Assembly: GCF_022690765.1 (NCBI RefSeq)
Contig: NZ_JALCZA010000002.1
Span: 1 to 64,000 of the forward strand
Direction of reading: 5' to 3'
DNA length: 64,000 bases
Origin: Anaeromyxobacter oryzisoli
GTDB taxonomy: Bacteria > Myxococcota > Myxococcia > Myxococcales > Anaeromyxobacteraceae
Shown: positions 44,967 to 52,781 of the stretch, one piece after another
How positions within the stretch are numbered: position 1 is the first letter of the stretch
How the letters are laid out: the number at the start of each line of letters is the position of its first letter
The notes under the pieces: generated by a model
Databases searched by the model: none
Seen by the model: only the letters and a program-made list of their open reading frames with translations
What the model was told of the DNA's origin: nothing
Position numbers and translations under genes: made by a program

Positions 44967-44994
44967 CCCCCGGGGCTCACGCCCCGGGGGTTTT
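44967..44994 (+). terminator. Rho-independent terminator after the second ParB-like gene
   Basis: CCCCCGGGGC (44967-44976), loop TCAC, GCCCCGGGGG (44981-44990), followed by TTTT. It is 108 bp after the stop, separating the ParB-like gene from the downstream cluster. Confidence 0.88.
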
Positions 44995-45080
44995 CAACTG
45001 CCCACCGTGCAGTTGCTCTCCCTTCATCTGCAATGAGCCGCGTCCTTGGCCGCGGTGTCAGCAGCCCCTGGCGTAGGCGG

Positions 45081-45120
45081 CACCTGCGCCGCCGCCTCTG
45101 CGAGGCGGCGCGGTGCCGCC
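45081..45120 (+). promoter_or_regulatory. repeated leader stem-loop, copy B (before the DUF6744-like gene)
   Basis: GGCGGCGCGGTGCCGCC (45104-45120) pairs with the imperfect CACCTGCGCCGCCGCCT (45081-45097). The right arm ends 27 nt before the start codon. It has the same core as the other copies. Confidence 0.7.
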
Positions 45121-45142
45121 CCACTCGCACAGGGAGAACCGC

Positions 45143-46018
45143 ATGTCACTGGACCTCATTCGCTCGTACACGCTCAATGCCGGGAGGCACGTCGGCGATC
45201 TTCTCTGGTGGACGCTCACCGACGCTCGGATCACCCGCTCGCTCCTCGAATCCGTCTGGGCGAACGCAGGGCTCGCGGCGGGGCTCTTGCCCGAGCCGCC
45301 CACTCCGGAGAAGGCGCTCAAGACCGCCGTCCGTGAGTCGCAGGTCGGCCAGCATGACCACCTCCTGCGCCTCGGCAAGGAGGACGAGGACGAGATCGTC
45401 TTCGCGGTCATGGTGGAGGCGCGCGACAGCGCCGGGAACGTCTCGCTGACCCAGGAGGCGCGGGTCCGGCTCGACCGGCACGCCCCCGCGAAGCTCGACT
45501 CGGATCGGCCGGGGCACGACCTCGTCGTTTCGATCTCGACCGCCTACGACCGCCTCCTCACGACGCACACGGCGGACGACGTCCGCCGTGCGCTCGTGAA
45601 GACGCTCAACTGCTGCGCCGCCGTCACGCTGCGCGAGAACGGCGGCGTGTACTGGGTTCCGGCGCCCTACGCCGAGACCTTGCGCCAGCTCCAGCGGGCG
45701 GTCTCGAACATCGGCGCCTCGCGCCTCGACGTGGTGCCGATCCACGCGAGCGCAGAAGCCACCGCGGCGCTCGGGCACGCGGCGCGCACCTCCATCGACG
45801 AGGAGATCAGCGTGCTGCGCGCCGAGATCGAGGGCTTCCTCATCGCTCCGCCGGAGCGAGCCTCCACGCTCGCGCGGCGCCTCGAGACGTTCGAGGCCCT
45901 CCGCTCGAAGGCCCGCCTCTACCACACCGTCCTCCAGGTCCAGGTCCAGGACCTCGAGACCGCGCTCAACAAGCTGACCCTCCAGGTGGAGGGGCTGCTC
46001 CAGACCAAGGCCGCCTGA
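45143..46018 (+). CDS. DUF6744-like hypothetical protein
   Basis: A 291-residue protein, MSLDLIRSYTLNAGRHVGDLLWWTLTDARITRSLLESVW. The opening (a domain that reads as a sequence-specific helix start), the PPTPEKALKTAVRES segment and the C-terminal coiled-coil region (SIDEEISVLRAEIEGFL, LETALNKLTLQVEGLL) fit my recollection of DUF6744, known from phages and plasmids. Function is unknown. A GGGAG lies just before ATG 45143. A MoxR-type ATPase follows 19 bp later, suggesting an operon of three with the VWA gene. Confidence 0.6.
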   Translation: MSLDLIRSYTLNAGRHVGDLLWWTLTDARITRSLLESVWANAGLAAGLLPEPPTPEKALKTAVRESQVGQHDHLLRLGKEDEDEIVFAVMVEARDSAGNVSLTQEARVRLDRHAPAKLDSDRPGHDLVVSISTAYDRLLTTHTADDVRRALVKTLNCCAAVTLRENGGVYWVPAPYAETLRQLQRAVSNIGASRLDVVPIHASAEATAALGHAARTSIDEEISVLRAEIEGFLIAPPERASTLARRLETFEALRSKARLYHTVLQVQVQDLETALNKLTLQVEGLLQTKAA

Positions 46019-46037
46019 TCGGAAGGGAGGATCGACC

Positions 46038-47186
46038 ATGACTACGACTGCACTCTCGCAGCTCCAGCAGCTTCGCACCGACCTCGCCAAGAGGTTCCCC
46101 GAACGCCGAGAGGCGATCGAGGGCGCCCTCGCGGCCGTGCTCGCCGGCGAGCACGTGCTCTTCCTCGGGCCGCCTGGCACCGCGAAGAGCGCGCTCGTGC
46201 GCGCCATCGCGCAGGCCTTCGGCGGGAGCTACTTCGAGCGCCTGCTCACGAAGTTCTCCACACCCGAGGAGCTCTTCGGCCCGATCAGCCTCAAGGCCCT
46301 CGAGCAGGACCGGTACCAGCGGGTCACGACGGCCAAGCTGCCGGAAGCGGAGTTCGCGTTCGTCGACGAGGTCTTCAAGGCGAACTCGGCCATCCTGAAC
46401 TCGCTGCTCACAGCCATGAACGAGCGCCTGTTCCACAACGATTGCGCGCCCATGCAGATGCCGCTCGTGTCGCTCTTCGGCGCCTCGAACGAGCTGCCGG
46501 AGGGGAAGGAGCTCGAGGCGCTGTTCGACCGGTTCCTGCTCCGCTTCGACGTGCAGTACCTCCTGCGGCCGAGCAACTTCCGCGCGGTCCTCGTCGCTCC
46601 GGAGCCGACGGCCTCGGTCGCGCTCTCAATGACGACGCTGCGCGAGGCGCAGGCGCAGGTGGCGAAGGTTCGCGTGACGGACGACACCCTCCAGGCGCTC
46701 ATCAGCATCCGCGATAGCTGCAAGGCCGAAGGGATCATCGCGTCGGACCGCCGCTGGAAGAAGACCTTGAAGATCGTGCAGGCCAGCGCCTACCTCGCCG
46801 GCGAGGCCAGCACCACCCCGGAGGACCTCCTCGGACTCACGCACGCGCTCTGGCGCGAGCCGAAGGAGTACTCGAAGGTCGCGCACCTCGTCGGTCAGCT
46901 GGCGGACCCGGTGAGCGCCAAGGCGGCCGAGGTGCTCGACGCCGCGCGCGAGACCGCGGCGCGCGTCGCTGCTCTGCGCGGTACCGATCGCAAGAGCTAC
47001 CTCGCCCAGGCAGCTCAGGCGCTGGAGGAGTTCAAGGCGCAGCAGGACAAGCTGAAGGAGCTCCGGAGCGCAGCGGGACCTCGCGCGAAGCAGGCGCTCG
47101 GCGATGCCGACCAGGAGATCGGACAGCTCCACTACGACCTCGCGCGGGCTCTCAGCGCTGGCCTGGGTCTGGGCGGGGGGCGGTGA
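46038..47186 (+). CDS. MoxR/RavA-type AAA+ ATPase
   Basis: A 382-residue AAA+ protein with Walker A VLFLGPPGTAKSALVRAIAQ (44-51), the MoxR-specific YFERLLTKFSTPEELFGPIS, Walker B FAFVDEVFKANSAILNSLL, sensor 1 FGASNELPE and arginine finger FDRFLLRFDV. The C-terminal third is helical with a coiled coil (LEEFKAQQDKLKELRSA). MoxR/RavA ATPases act as chaperones with VWA-domain partners, and one follows directly. The pair on a mobile element is plausible as a chaperone or defence module. Confidence 0.9.
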   Translation: MTTTALSQLQQLRTDLAKRFPERREAIEGALAAVLAGEHVLFLGPPGTAKSALVRAIAQAFGGSYFERLLTKFSTPEELFGPISLKALEQDRYQRVTTAKLPEAEFAFVDEVFKANSAILNSLLTAMNERLFHNDCAPMQMPLVSLFGASNELPEGKELEALFDRFLLRFDVQYLLRPSNFRAVLVAPEPTASVALSMTTLREAQAQVAKVRVTDDTLQALISIRDSCKAEGIIASDRRWKKTLKIVQASAYLAGEASTTPEDLLGLTHALWREPKEYSKVAHLVGQLADPVSAKAAEVLDAARETAARVAALRGTDRKSYLAQAAQALEEFKAQQDKLKELRSAAGPRAKQALGDADQEIGQLHYDLARALSAGLGLGGGR

Positions 47187-47220
47187 GAGTCGCCAGGCGC
47201 GCCCTCGTGCGAGCCCGCCT

Positions 47221-47249
47221 GCGGCCGCCGCTTTCGCTGGGGCGGCCGC
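47221..47249 (+). promoter_or_regulatory. stem-loop before the VWA gene
   Basis: A perfect 9-bp stem GCGGCCGCC (47221-47229) / GGCGGCCGC (47241-47249) lies 44 nt before the VWA start. It resembles the repeated leaders in position and GC content but not in exact sequence. Confidence 0.45.
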
Positions 47250-47293
47250 GAGCGGGCCACGCGCCGCGTTCGGTAGCCAACCGGAGACTTCAC

Positions 47294-48589
47294 ATGAAAC
47301 GACTCCTCTTCGACGTATCGAGATGGCACCTCATGCTGCATCGCGAGCACCGGCAGATGCCGCGCGCGAACGACCGAGACGGCCCCTCGCTCCGGCTTGA
47401 GGATGAGCTGTTCGAGCGCCTCTACACCGGGGAAGGGGAGCGGCTCCCTCCGGGGAAGACGAATCCGGCCTTCCGGCCCTGGGCCGAGCGCATCCACGCG
47501 ACCTGTGACCGGCTCCCTGCGTTCGCGCGGCTCGCGGCAGAGTGCCGGGGAGATTCGGCGGCCGCGGCCGCCGCGGTTGAGACGCTCCTCCGGGAGATGA
47601 ACGTCCCGCCACCCGAGCAGCCACCTTCGCCGGAGGCGCCGGGGTCGAGCAAAGACCCACTGCGGCGCCCGCTCGCAGCCGCCTGCGCGCAGGCGGCGCG
47701 CGCGGTCGAGGAGCTGCGGGACGCGAGCGAGGGACTCGCGCAGGTCGACTTAAATGGCGGGCACGCCCCTGGCGTCGGGACGGAGCAGGGCGTTCCCGGC
47801 GAGAACCCTGCGGTGAGGCCCCTCGCGGCGAGGCTCAAGAATGATCAGCGGCTCCGCCGCATCGCGGCGCTCGCCGGACGGTTCAAGCGCATCGCCGCCA
47901 ACAAGCGCCGCTCCCGCGTGAAGCACGGCGCGGACGAGATCACGGACGTCGAACAGGGGGCGGACCTCGCGCGAGCGCTGCCGGCCGAGCTCTCGAAGCT
48001 CTCGCATCGCCTACTCCGCCTCGACTTCATGCGCGCCATGCTGGAGCGCCAGGTGCTCCAGTACCAGCTCGCGGGCACAGCAGTGCTCGGCAAGGGCCCG
48101 CTCGTCGTGCTGCTCGACAAGAGCGGCTCCATGGACGGGCCGCGCGACGTCTGGGCGACGGCGCTCGCGCTGGCGCTGCTCGACCACGCGCAGCGCGAGC
48201 GGCGGATGTACGCGCTGATGGGGTTCGATGGCGGCGTGAAGTTCGAGGCGGTCGTCAGGCCGGGCGAGCCGATCCCGGAGGAGGGGCTCTTCGTCAGCTG
48301 CGGGGGAGGGACCGAAATTGGCGTGGCGCTCAAGCGCGGGCTCGAGATCATCCGGGGCCACCCCGGTGCGCTCAGGAAGGCCGACATCGTGCTCGTCACC
48401 GACGGAGGCTCGGACCCGAGCTCGGCGCCGGCGCTCCGCACAGATGCGGCGGCGCTCGGCGTCACCATCCTGGGGCTCGGGATCGGGGTCGAACGGGAGT
48501 GGCTCCTGCCGTGGTGCGACGAGGTGCACGCCGTCGCCGACCTGTCGACCGTGGACGACTCGAGCGCCGCTGCGCTCTTCGCCGCGTAG
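47294..48589 (+). CDS. VWA domain protein (ViaA-like partner of the MoxR ATPase)
   Basis: A 431-residue protein from ATG 47294 (GGAG 8 bases upstream). The N-terminal half is helical with a Pro-rich linker. The C-terminal von Willebrand A domain has the metal-ion adhesion site: LVVLLDKSGSMDGPRDVW, SCGGGTEIGVALKRGL and VLVTDGGSDPS. It lies just after the MoxR-type ATPase, the arrangement of RavA-ViaA and MoxR-VWA pairs. No signal peptide is present, so both are cytoplasmic. The client of the pair is unknown. Confidence 0.88.
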   Translation: MKRLLFDVSRWHLMLHREHRQMPRANDRDGPSLRLEDELFERLYTGEGERLPPGKTNPAFRPWAERIHATCDRLPAFARLAAECRGDSAAAAAAVETLLREMNVPPPEQPPSPEAPGSSKDPLRRPLAAACAQAARAVEELRDASEGLAQVDLNGGHAPGVGTEQGVPGENPAVRPLAARLKNDQRLRRIAALAGRFKRIAANKRRSRVKHGADEITDVEQGADLARALPAELSKLSHRLLRLDFMRAMLERQVLQYQLAGTAVLGKGPLVVLLDKSGSMDGPRDVWATALALALLDHAQRERRMYALMGFDGGVKFEAVVRPGEPIPEEGLFVSCGGGTEIGVALKRGLEIIRGHPGALRKADIVLVTDGGSDPSSAPALRTDAAALGVTILGLGIGVEREWLLPWCDEVHAVADLSTVDDSSAAALFAA

Positions 48590-48766
48590 GAGCCGGGACG
48601 CCGCCGGCTGGCCACAGCGCCTCCTGGACGCGCGCGAGTGGTCCGCCTAACGGCGCGCCGCCGCTCCGCCGGGGCAAGGCCCGCGCCATCTCGCGAACAG
48701 CCTCGGTGGCACGGGCCTGCAGGGCGGAGCGGCGGCAACGGCGGACCCTCGCGCGCTGTGAGGCCG

Positions 48767-48808
48767 GCACCGCGCCGCCCGTGCCGGGCGAGGCGGCGCG
48801 GTGCCGCC
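48767..48808 (+). promoter_or_regulatory. repeated leader stem-loop, copy C
   Basis: The best copy has a 13-bp perfect stem GCACCGCGCCGCC (48767-48779) / GGCGGCGCGGTGC (48792-48804) with loop CGTGCCGGGCGA, then CGCC. It ends 23 nt before the ATG of the 56-residue protein gene, and AGGGAG lies between. The remaining sequence 48590-48766 shows no gene. Confidence 0.8.
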
Positions 48809-48827
48809 CACCACAGGGAGTCGCAAG

Positions 48828-48998
48828 ATGGCCAGCCTGGTTCCGACGCAGCCGATGCTCCACCACGAGGTCGAAGAGGAGTTCAGCCACGTGCAGCTCG
48901 AGATCGTTCACTGCGAGCTGTGCGGCGATTATCACCCGCCCGATTTGCACCTGACCCGCTTCACGCCGTACGACGACGAGGAGCCCGCCGAGGCCTGA
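48828..48998 (+). CDS. small Cys-containing hypothetical protein
   Basis: A 56-residue acidic protein, MASLVPTQPMLHHEVEEEFS, with HCELCGDYHPPDLHL, a possible metal-binding C-x2-C/His cluster. It starts after a leader stem-loop and an AGGGAG. No family is recognised. It could be a tiny zinc protein of the element. Confidence 0.5.
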   Translation: MASLVPTQPMLHHEVEEEFSHVQLEIVHCELCGDYHPPDLHLTRFTPYDDEEPAEA

Positions 48999-49342
48999 GC
49001 GCGCCGAGATCCTGCGCCGCGGTGGCCGTTCGCGGCGGCCGGGGCCCTGTCGCGGGGGCGCCGGCGCTGCAAGTGCTGGAGCCTCTCGACCCCAGAGCTT
49101 GAGAGCCGCGCGGTGCGCGGCCCTGTTCTGCTGCGCCTGCGCCAGAGAGGCTTGGGCACCCGGACGAAATTGGAGTGCCCGTGGAGAGCGGTGCGACCGG
49201 TTGCGGGGGGGGACCGGCCGAGCCCCGCCCTCCTCCAGGCTCGGTGAGCATGTGAGCCCGCTTCCGAGTGCGCCCCCAAGGAACACCAAAGCGCTGGTCT
49301 TCCGTCGTTCGCGAGTCACCGCGTTGTCGCTTTGGCGGCGCC
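48999..49342. other. intergenic stretch without a gene
   Basis: A 344-bp GC-rich interval between the 56-residue protein gene and the next leader. I see short stem-loops but no coding frame with convincing composition. Confidence 0.35.
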
Positions 49343-49377
49343 GCGCCGCCCAGCGGGCGAGGCGGCGCAGTGCCGCC
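49343..49377 (+). promoter_or_regulatory. repeated leader stem-loop, copy D (before ssb)
   Basis: GCGCCGCC (49343-49350) pairs with GGCGGCGC (49361-49368) around CAGCGGGCGA, then AGTGCCGCC. The loop is nearly identical to copy A. It ends about 25 nt before the ssb ATG. Confidence 0.7.
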
Positions 49378-49397
49378 CACGCGAATGGGAGAACGTC

Positions 49398-49808
49398 ATG
49401 GTGAACAAGGTGATCCTCGTCGGATTCGTCGGAAACGATGTGGAGGTCTCGTACACGCCGGGTGGGCAGGCGGTCGTGAAGCTGCGCCTCGCCACGTCCC
49501 GCGGCTGGACCGATCGGGACTCGGGCCAGCGCAAGACGGAGACGGAGTGGCACGACGTGGAGGTCTGGGGGAAGCGCGCCGAGGCCTGCGGCGAGCACCT
49601 CGCGAAGGGGAGCCGCGTGTACGTCGAGGGCCGCATCAAGACCGACTTCTGGAAGGACAAGCAGAGCGGCGACAATCGCTCGCGCGTGAAGATCGTCGCC
49701 GACCAGGTGACGTTCCTGGGTCGTGGAGCGCGCGGGGAGTCCGCGGAGCCCGGCGGCGCGAACGAGGAGGAAGCAGCGCCAGCACCCCTGGCGGATGTCG
49801 CTGCTTAG
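49398..49808 (+). CDS. ssb: single-stranded DNA-binding protein
   Basis: A 136-residue OB-fold SSB begins MVNKVILVGFVGNDVEVSYT, with KLRLATSRGWTDR, TEWHDVEVWGKRAEACGEHL and the closing strand KIVADQVTFLGRG. The C-terminal tail is short and acidic (GGANEEEAAPAPLADVAA) and lacks the usual DDDIPF tip, so interactions with host replication factors may differ. It protects single-stranded DNA of the element during replication or transfer. A second SSB is at 59323. Confidence 0.93.
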   Translation: MVNKVILVGFVGNDVEVSYTPGGQAVVKLRLATSRGWTDRDSGQRKTETEWHDVEVWGKRAEACGEHLAKGSRVYVEGRIKTDFWKDKQSGDNRSRVKIVADQVTFLGRGARGESAEPGGANEEEAAPAPLADVAA

Positions 49809-49827
49809 CCGGCAGACTTCATTCGCG

Positions 49828-49859
49828 ACACGCGCCGCGGTCGGCGAGCGGCGCGGTGT
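49828..49859 (+). promoter_or_regulatory. repeated leader stem-loop, copy F
   Basis: ACACGCGCCGC (49828-49838) pairs with GCGGCGCGGTGT (49848-49859, one bulge) around GGTCGGCGA. It ends 27 nt before a GTG start, with AAGGAGG between. Confidence 0.6.
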
Positions 49860-49886
49860 CGCTTCAACCACAAGGAGGCCACGGCC

Positions 49887-50117
49887 GTGGCACGCATCGC
49901 AAGCAAGTTGCTAGAGGAACAGCTGGTTCTCGCGCGCAGGATCCTGAGCCCACAGCGGGCTCCCGGTCACGACCTCGCGAAGGACGTGATGCGGCTCGCG
50001 AGCGTCGCGCTCGAGCTGCATCAGAGGCTCAGCACCGGGACCCCATTCCCGAGCGCTTGGCTCTCGCCACGAAAGCCTCCCTTGGAGGCGAGCCAGGCGG
50101 GCAGCAAGGTCTGCTGA
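49887..50117 (+). CDS. small hypothetical protein
   Basis: A 76-residue mostly helical protein, VARIASKLLEEQLVLARRIL, from GTG 49887 with a strong AAGGAGG nine bases upstream. No motif is recognised. Its leader stem-loop groups it with neighbouring genes of the element. Confidence 0.45.
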   Translation: MARIASKLLEEQLVLARRILSPQRAPGHDLAKDVMRLASVALELHQRLSTGTPFPSAWLSPRKPPLEASQAGSKVC

Positions 50118-50316
50118 CGAAGCTGCGCGTCTGCTGGGCCCGTGGCTTCAGCCTGTCGCCTTCTCCCTGCAGGACGACGTCGGGCGGCGGCTAGAAGCGC
50201 CTCGGGCGCCGGGTGCGTCGGCCGCGCCAGCGAGCGCGAACAGCCGCGCTCGCCGTCACGTCCTCCGACAGGCCCGTCGCTTCGGCAACGCCGCCGCCCG
50301 CCGTCGCGAGGGCCGG

Positions 50317-50358
50317 CACCGCCCCGCCCATGCCTGGGCGAGGCGGCGCGGTGCCGCC
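50317..50358 (+). promoter_or_regulatory. repeated leader stem-loop, copy E
   Basis: CACCGCCCCGCC (50317-50328) pairs with GGCGGCGCGGTG (50342-50353) with one mismatch, then CCGCC. The right arm ends 30 nt before ATG 50384. The interval 50118-50316 shows no gene. Confidence 0.7.
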
Positions 50359-50383
50359 CCCAATGAGCAGGGAGATGCCAACG

Positions 50384-50869
50384 ATGAAGCCCTTCACCAT
50401 CCTCGGGTACAGCGCGAACGACGAGGTCTTCTGCCCCGGGTGCCTGCGAGCGACGACCGGCCTCGCGCCTTCCGATGTCGATTACAACGGCCGGCCGATC
50501 CTGCCGCTCTACGCCGCCGATTCGTCCGTCCAGGAGGAGTGCTGCACGTACTGCGGTGTCTCGCTCCTCGAGCTGCGGCTCGTCGGTGACGCCGAGCGAG
50601 CTCGGAGCGCGCCGGAGCTGCACGTCGAGAAGACGCGCCACCGCGGCCGCCAGCCCGCCCTCCGCTTCGACCGCAAGCCGCCGGCGAACATCCTCAGGGA
50701 CCTGAAGGACGCCGGATGGCGCTGGGATCCTGCGGCGGGACTCTGGTGGTGGCCGAAGGGAGCCCCGGTGCCTGTTCCGCCATCGCTCGGCCTCCCGCTG
50801 CCTCGGCTGGGGATCGCCGCCCGCGCGCCGATCGTCCGGAAGCGCGCGTTGGTCGCTGCCAGCGCGTGA
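50384..50869 (+). CDS. hypothetical Cys-rich protein
   Basis: A 161-residue protein from ATG 50384 after GGGAG. The N-terminal region has two CxxC pairs (VFCPGCLRATTG, ECCTYCGVSLLE), a likely zinc ribbon. The second half, FDRKPPANILRDLKDAGWRWDPAAGLWWW, has the shape of a helix plus tryptophan-rich beta hairpin seen in small DNA- or RNA-binding domains. No family name is assigned. Confidence 0.55.
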   Translation: MKPFTILGYSANDEVFCPGCLRATTGLAPSDVDYNGRPILPLYAADSSVQEECCTYCGVSLLELRLVGDAERARSAPELHVEKTRHRGRQPALRFDRKPPANILRDLKDAGWRWDPAAGLWWWPKGAPVPVPPSLGLPLPRLGIAARAPIVRKRALVAASA

Positions 50870-51316
50870 GCAGCGCCAGGGGCGCGCCCGCAGCCCCAGC
50901 ATGCCTGAAGAGCGCCGTTGGGGGGATCAGAGGATCCCGCTCCGCGGGCCTTCCAACGAGTGCATCCGCCCCACGTGGGCGTCAGCCTTGGCTCTGCGGG
51001 GTGAGACCAAGCCGCGCAGGCTGGCATGAGCTCATACCGACCGCCGGTGGTGTCGCCGCTTCGCGGCGCCGGCGGTCGTAGCCGAATCGCGGCTATCGCC
51101 GCAGCAAGCGCGGTGGCGCGCCGGCCGTCGGCGCGCCGGATGTTCTGATGCGTAGCTCGCGCCGGCCGATCTCGTCCTTCCACGCTCTTCGGTGTCCGCA
51201 GTCCCACGTGACAGTCCGCATTCGCGTCCTCGCCGCGGTCGTCACTCGCTCCGCTGGCCTGGGGGAGGGCGAGGGCTGCTGCTTCAGCAGCCTAAACCCG
51301 AACCGGGGAGGCCGAC
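50870..51316. other. intergenic stretch without a gene
   Basis: A 447-bp interval with several GC-rich inverted repeats (for example GTCGCCGCTTCGCGGCG near 51050 and GGCGCGCCGGCCGTCGGCGC near 51120). No supportable coding sequence or RNA gene was found. Confidence 0.4.
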
Positions 51317-51805
51317 ATGTTGGCGGTGCACGAGCGGATGTTCACGAGCGGCGCGCGGGCGATGAGCGACGAAGAACTCCTCCGCGCAGTCACGGGATGC
51401 GAACTGGGGAGCAGCACGCTCGCCGCGGTCTCCTCGATGGAGATCGCCGAGCTGGCCTGGTCGTCGGCGGGCGAGTTGGCGATGCGGCTTGCTCTCACGA
51501 AGCAGCGCGCGGCGATGCTGGCGGCGGCCTTCGAGCTGGGGCGGCGTGGGGCCTGGAGCCCGCCGAAGCGGGGGGAGCGGGTGCTCGATCCGGGTCGCGT
51601 CTACGAACTGATGCGCCCGCTCGCGCACGCGCCGGTGGAGGAGTTTCACGTGGTCCTGCTCGACGTGCGGGGCCGGCTTCTGCGGACGGAGCGCATCGCG
51701 CAGGGGTCGCTCACGCAGTGCCCAGTGAACCCGCGCGACGTCTTCCGGACGGCAGTGCGCGAGGCGGCGCATGGCATCGTGTTCGTCCATAATCACCCAA
51801 GCTCG
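51317..51805 (+). pseudogene. radC: 5' part of radC, interrupted by the RIT element
   Basis: The first 163 codons of a RadC/JAB-domain protein: MLAVHERMFTSGARAMSDEEL, then the helix-hairpin region and the MPN domain (AHAPVEEFHVVLLDVRG, RIAQGSLTQCPVNPRD, HGIVFVHNHPSS). The JAMM motif breaks after HNHPSS at 51805. The remaining codons (GDPAPSPEDADLTERL to the stop) lie at 57261-57410, on the far side of the inserted element. As it stands the frame runs on to 51889 with 27 unrelated residues. Exact removal of 51806-57260 would restore a 212-residue protein in frame. Confidence 0.9.
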
Positions 51806-51833
51806 GTTATGCGCAGGTCTCTGTTACGCGCAG
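51806..51833. repeat. left end of RIT element: inverted repeat GTTATGCGCAG plus second copy
   Basis: GTTATGCGCAG at 51806-51816 and the variant GTTACGCGCAG at 51823-51833. They are inverted relative to the right-end copies and probably recombinase binding sites. Confidence 0.75.
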
Positions 51834-51937
51834 TTAGTCGGCGGAGTGCACGTCTCGAGAGTCTTTCGTGCCACTCTGGGAGAACATAATTAGGCGAGTT
51901 CCCCCCTCCGGCGACGAGCCTGCTAGGCTCTCCCGCC

Positions 51938-52741
51938 ATGTCCTGGTTCCACCGCAAGGGGAAGCCGATCCTGCGCGCCATGTGGGGAGGGCGAGAGCTC
52001 GCACGGATAACCAAGGAGCAGGTCCCAGTGGAGGTCACGCCCGAGGCCGGGGTTCCTGACCAGGAGGCCTGCACCCTCGTCCTGGTCGGCAGCGGGGGGC
52101 AGGAATGGAGCTACGACATCGCGTCGGCGCGCGATGAGGGTGGACGGATGGTCTACTTCTCCGTTCGCGTCCACCCCACGTTCGCAGTCCAGGCCGACTG
52201 CGTCGTGGTGGAACGGCCTGGCGACTTCAGGCAAGCCTTCGCCGAAGGGAAGGCGAAGGGTATCCGGTTCCAGCCGCTTTACCTCCCGGAGTGCGAGACC
52301 GCTCCCGCCGAACTGATCGGCCGAGGACTGTTCTTCCGTGGGTTCCACTTTCCCGGGAGTGTGACTCCGGGCAACGTCTCGCACGTCGCGATCTGCGACC
52401 AGTGCAGGCGCAGCTTCCGGTTCCAATCATTCCACGCGGGCTTTGCCAACCTCGTCTACTTCTACTGTGAGACCGGTACGCACACGCTGGTTGCCAGGAA
52501 CACCGTCGAGGACGCGCCGCCGCTGCTGGCCCCGGCGGACCCCGTGGCGGTGGCGCGGCTTGAGGCCCGCCTCCCACCGTGCCAGCAGTGCGGGAAGAGC
52601 TTCCGCTATGCGAACCCCTTCCGCTGTCCAGGCTGTGGCGCTCCGTACATCGACTTTGAGCGTCACCCCGAGCAGCGCCAGGGTGAGTACTACGGGAACC
52701 ACCTGTACGGAGACGAGGTCCAGGTCTTTCGCGGACCGTGA
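51938..52741 (+). CDS. zinc-ribbon hypothetical protein, RIT passenger
   Basis: A 267-residue protein, MSWFHRKGKPILRAMWGGRE. The N-terminal 150 residues are beta-rich and unrecognised (YFSVRVHPTFAVQADCVVVE). The C-terminal part has two or three zinc knuckles: ICDQCRRSFRFQ, PPCQQCGKSFRY and FRCPGCGAPYIDFE, followed by HPEQRQGEYYGNHLYG. It lies inside the RIT element on the strand opposite the recombinases. Its function is unknown; the ribbons suggest nucleic-acid or protein binding. Confidence 0.6.
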   Translation: MSWFHRKGKPILRAMWGGRELARITKEQVPVEVTPEAGVPDQEACTLVLVGSGGQEWSYDIASARDEGGRMVYFSVRVHPTFAVQADCVVVERPGDFRQAFAEGKAKGIRFQPLYLPECETAPAELIGRGLFFRGFHFPGSVTPGNVSHVAICDQCRRSFRFQSFHAGFANLVYFYCETGTHTLVARNTVEDAPPLLAPADPVAVARLEARLPPCQQCGKSFRYANPFRCPGCGAPYIDFERHPEQRQGEYYGNHLYGDEVQVFRGP

Positions 52742-52781
52742 TCCCGGTCCGCGGCAGGTGGAGCCTGAAGTGGTGGCCGCA

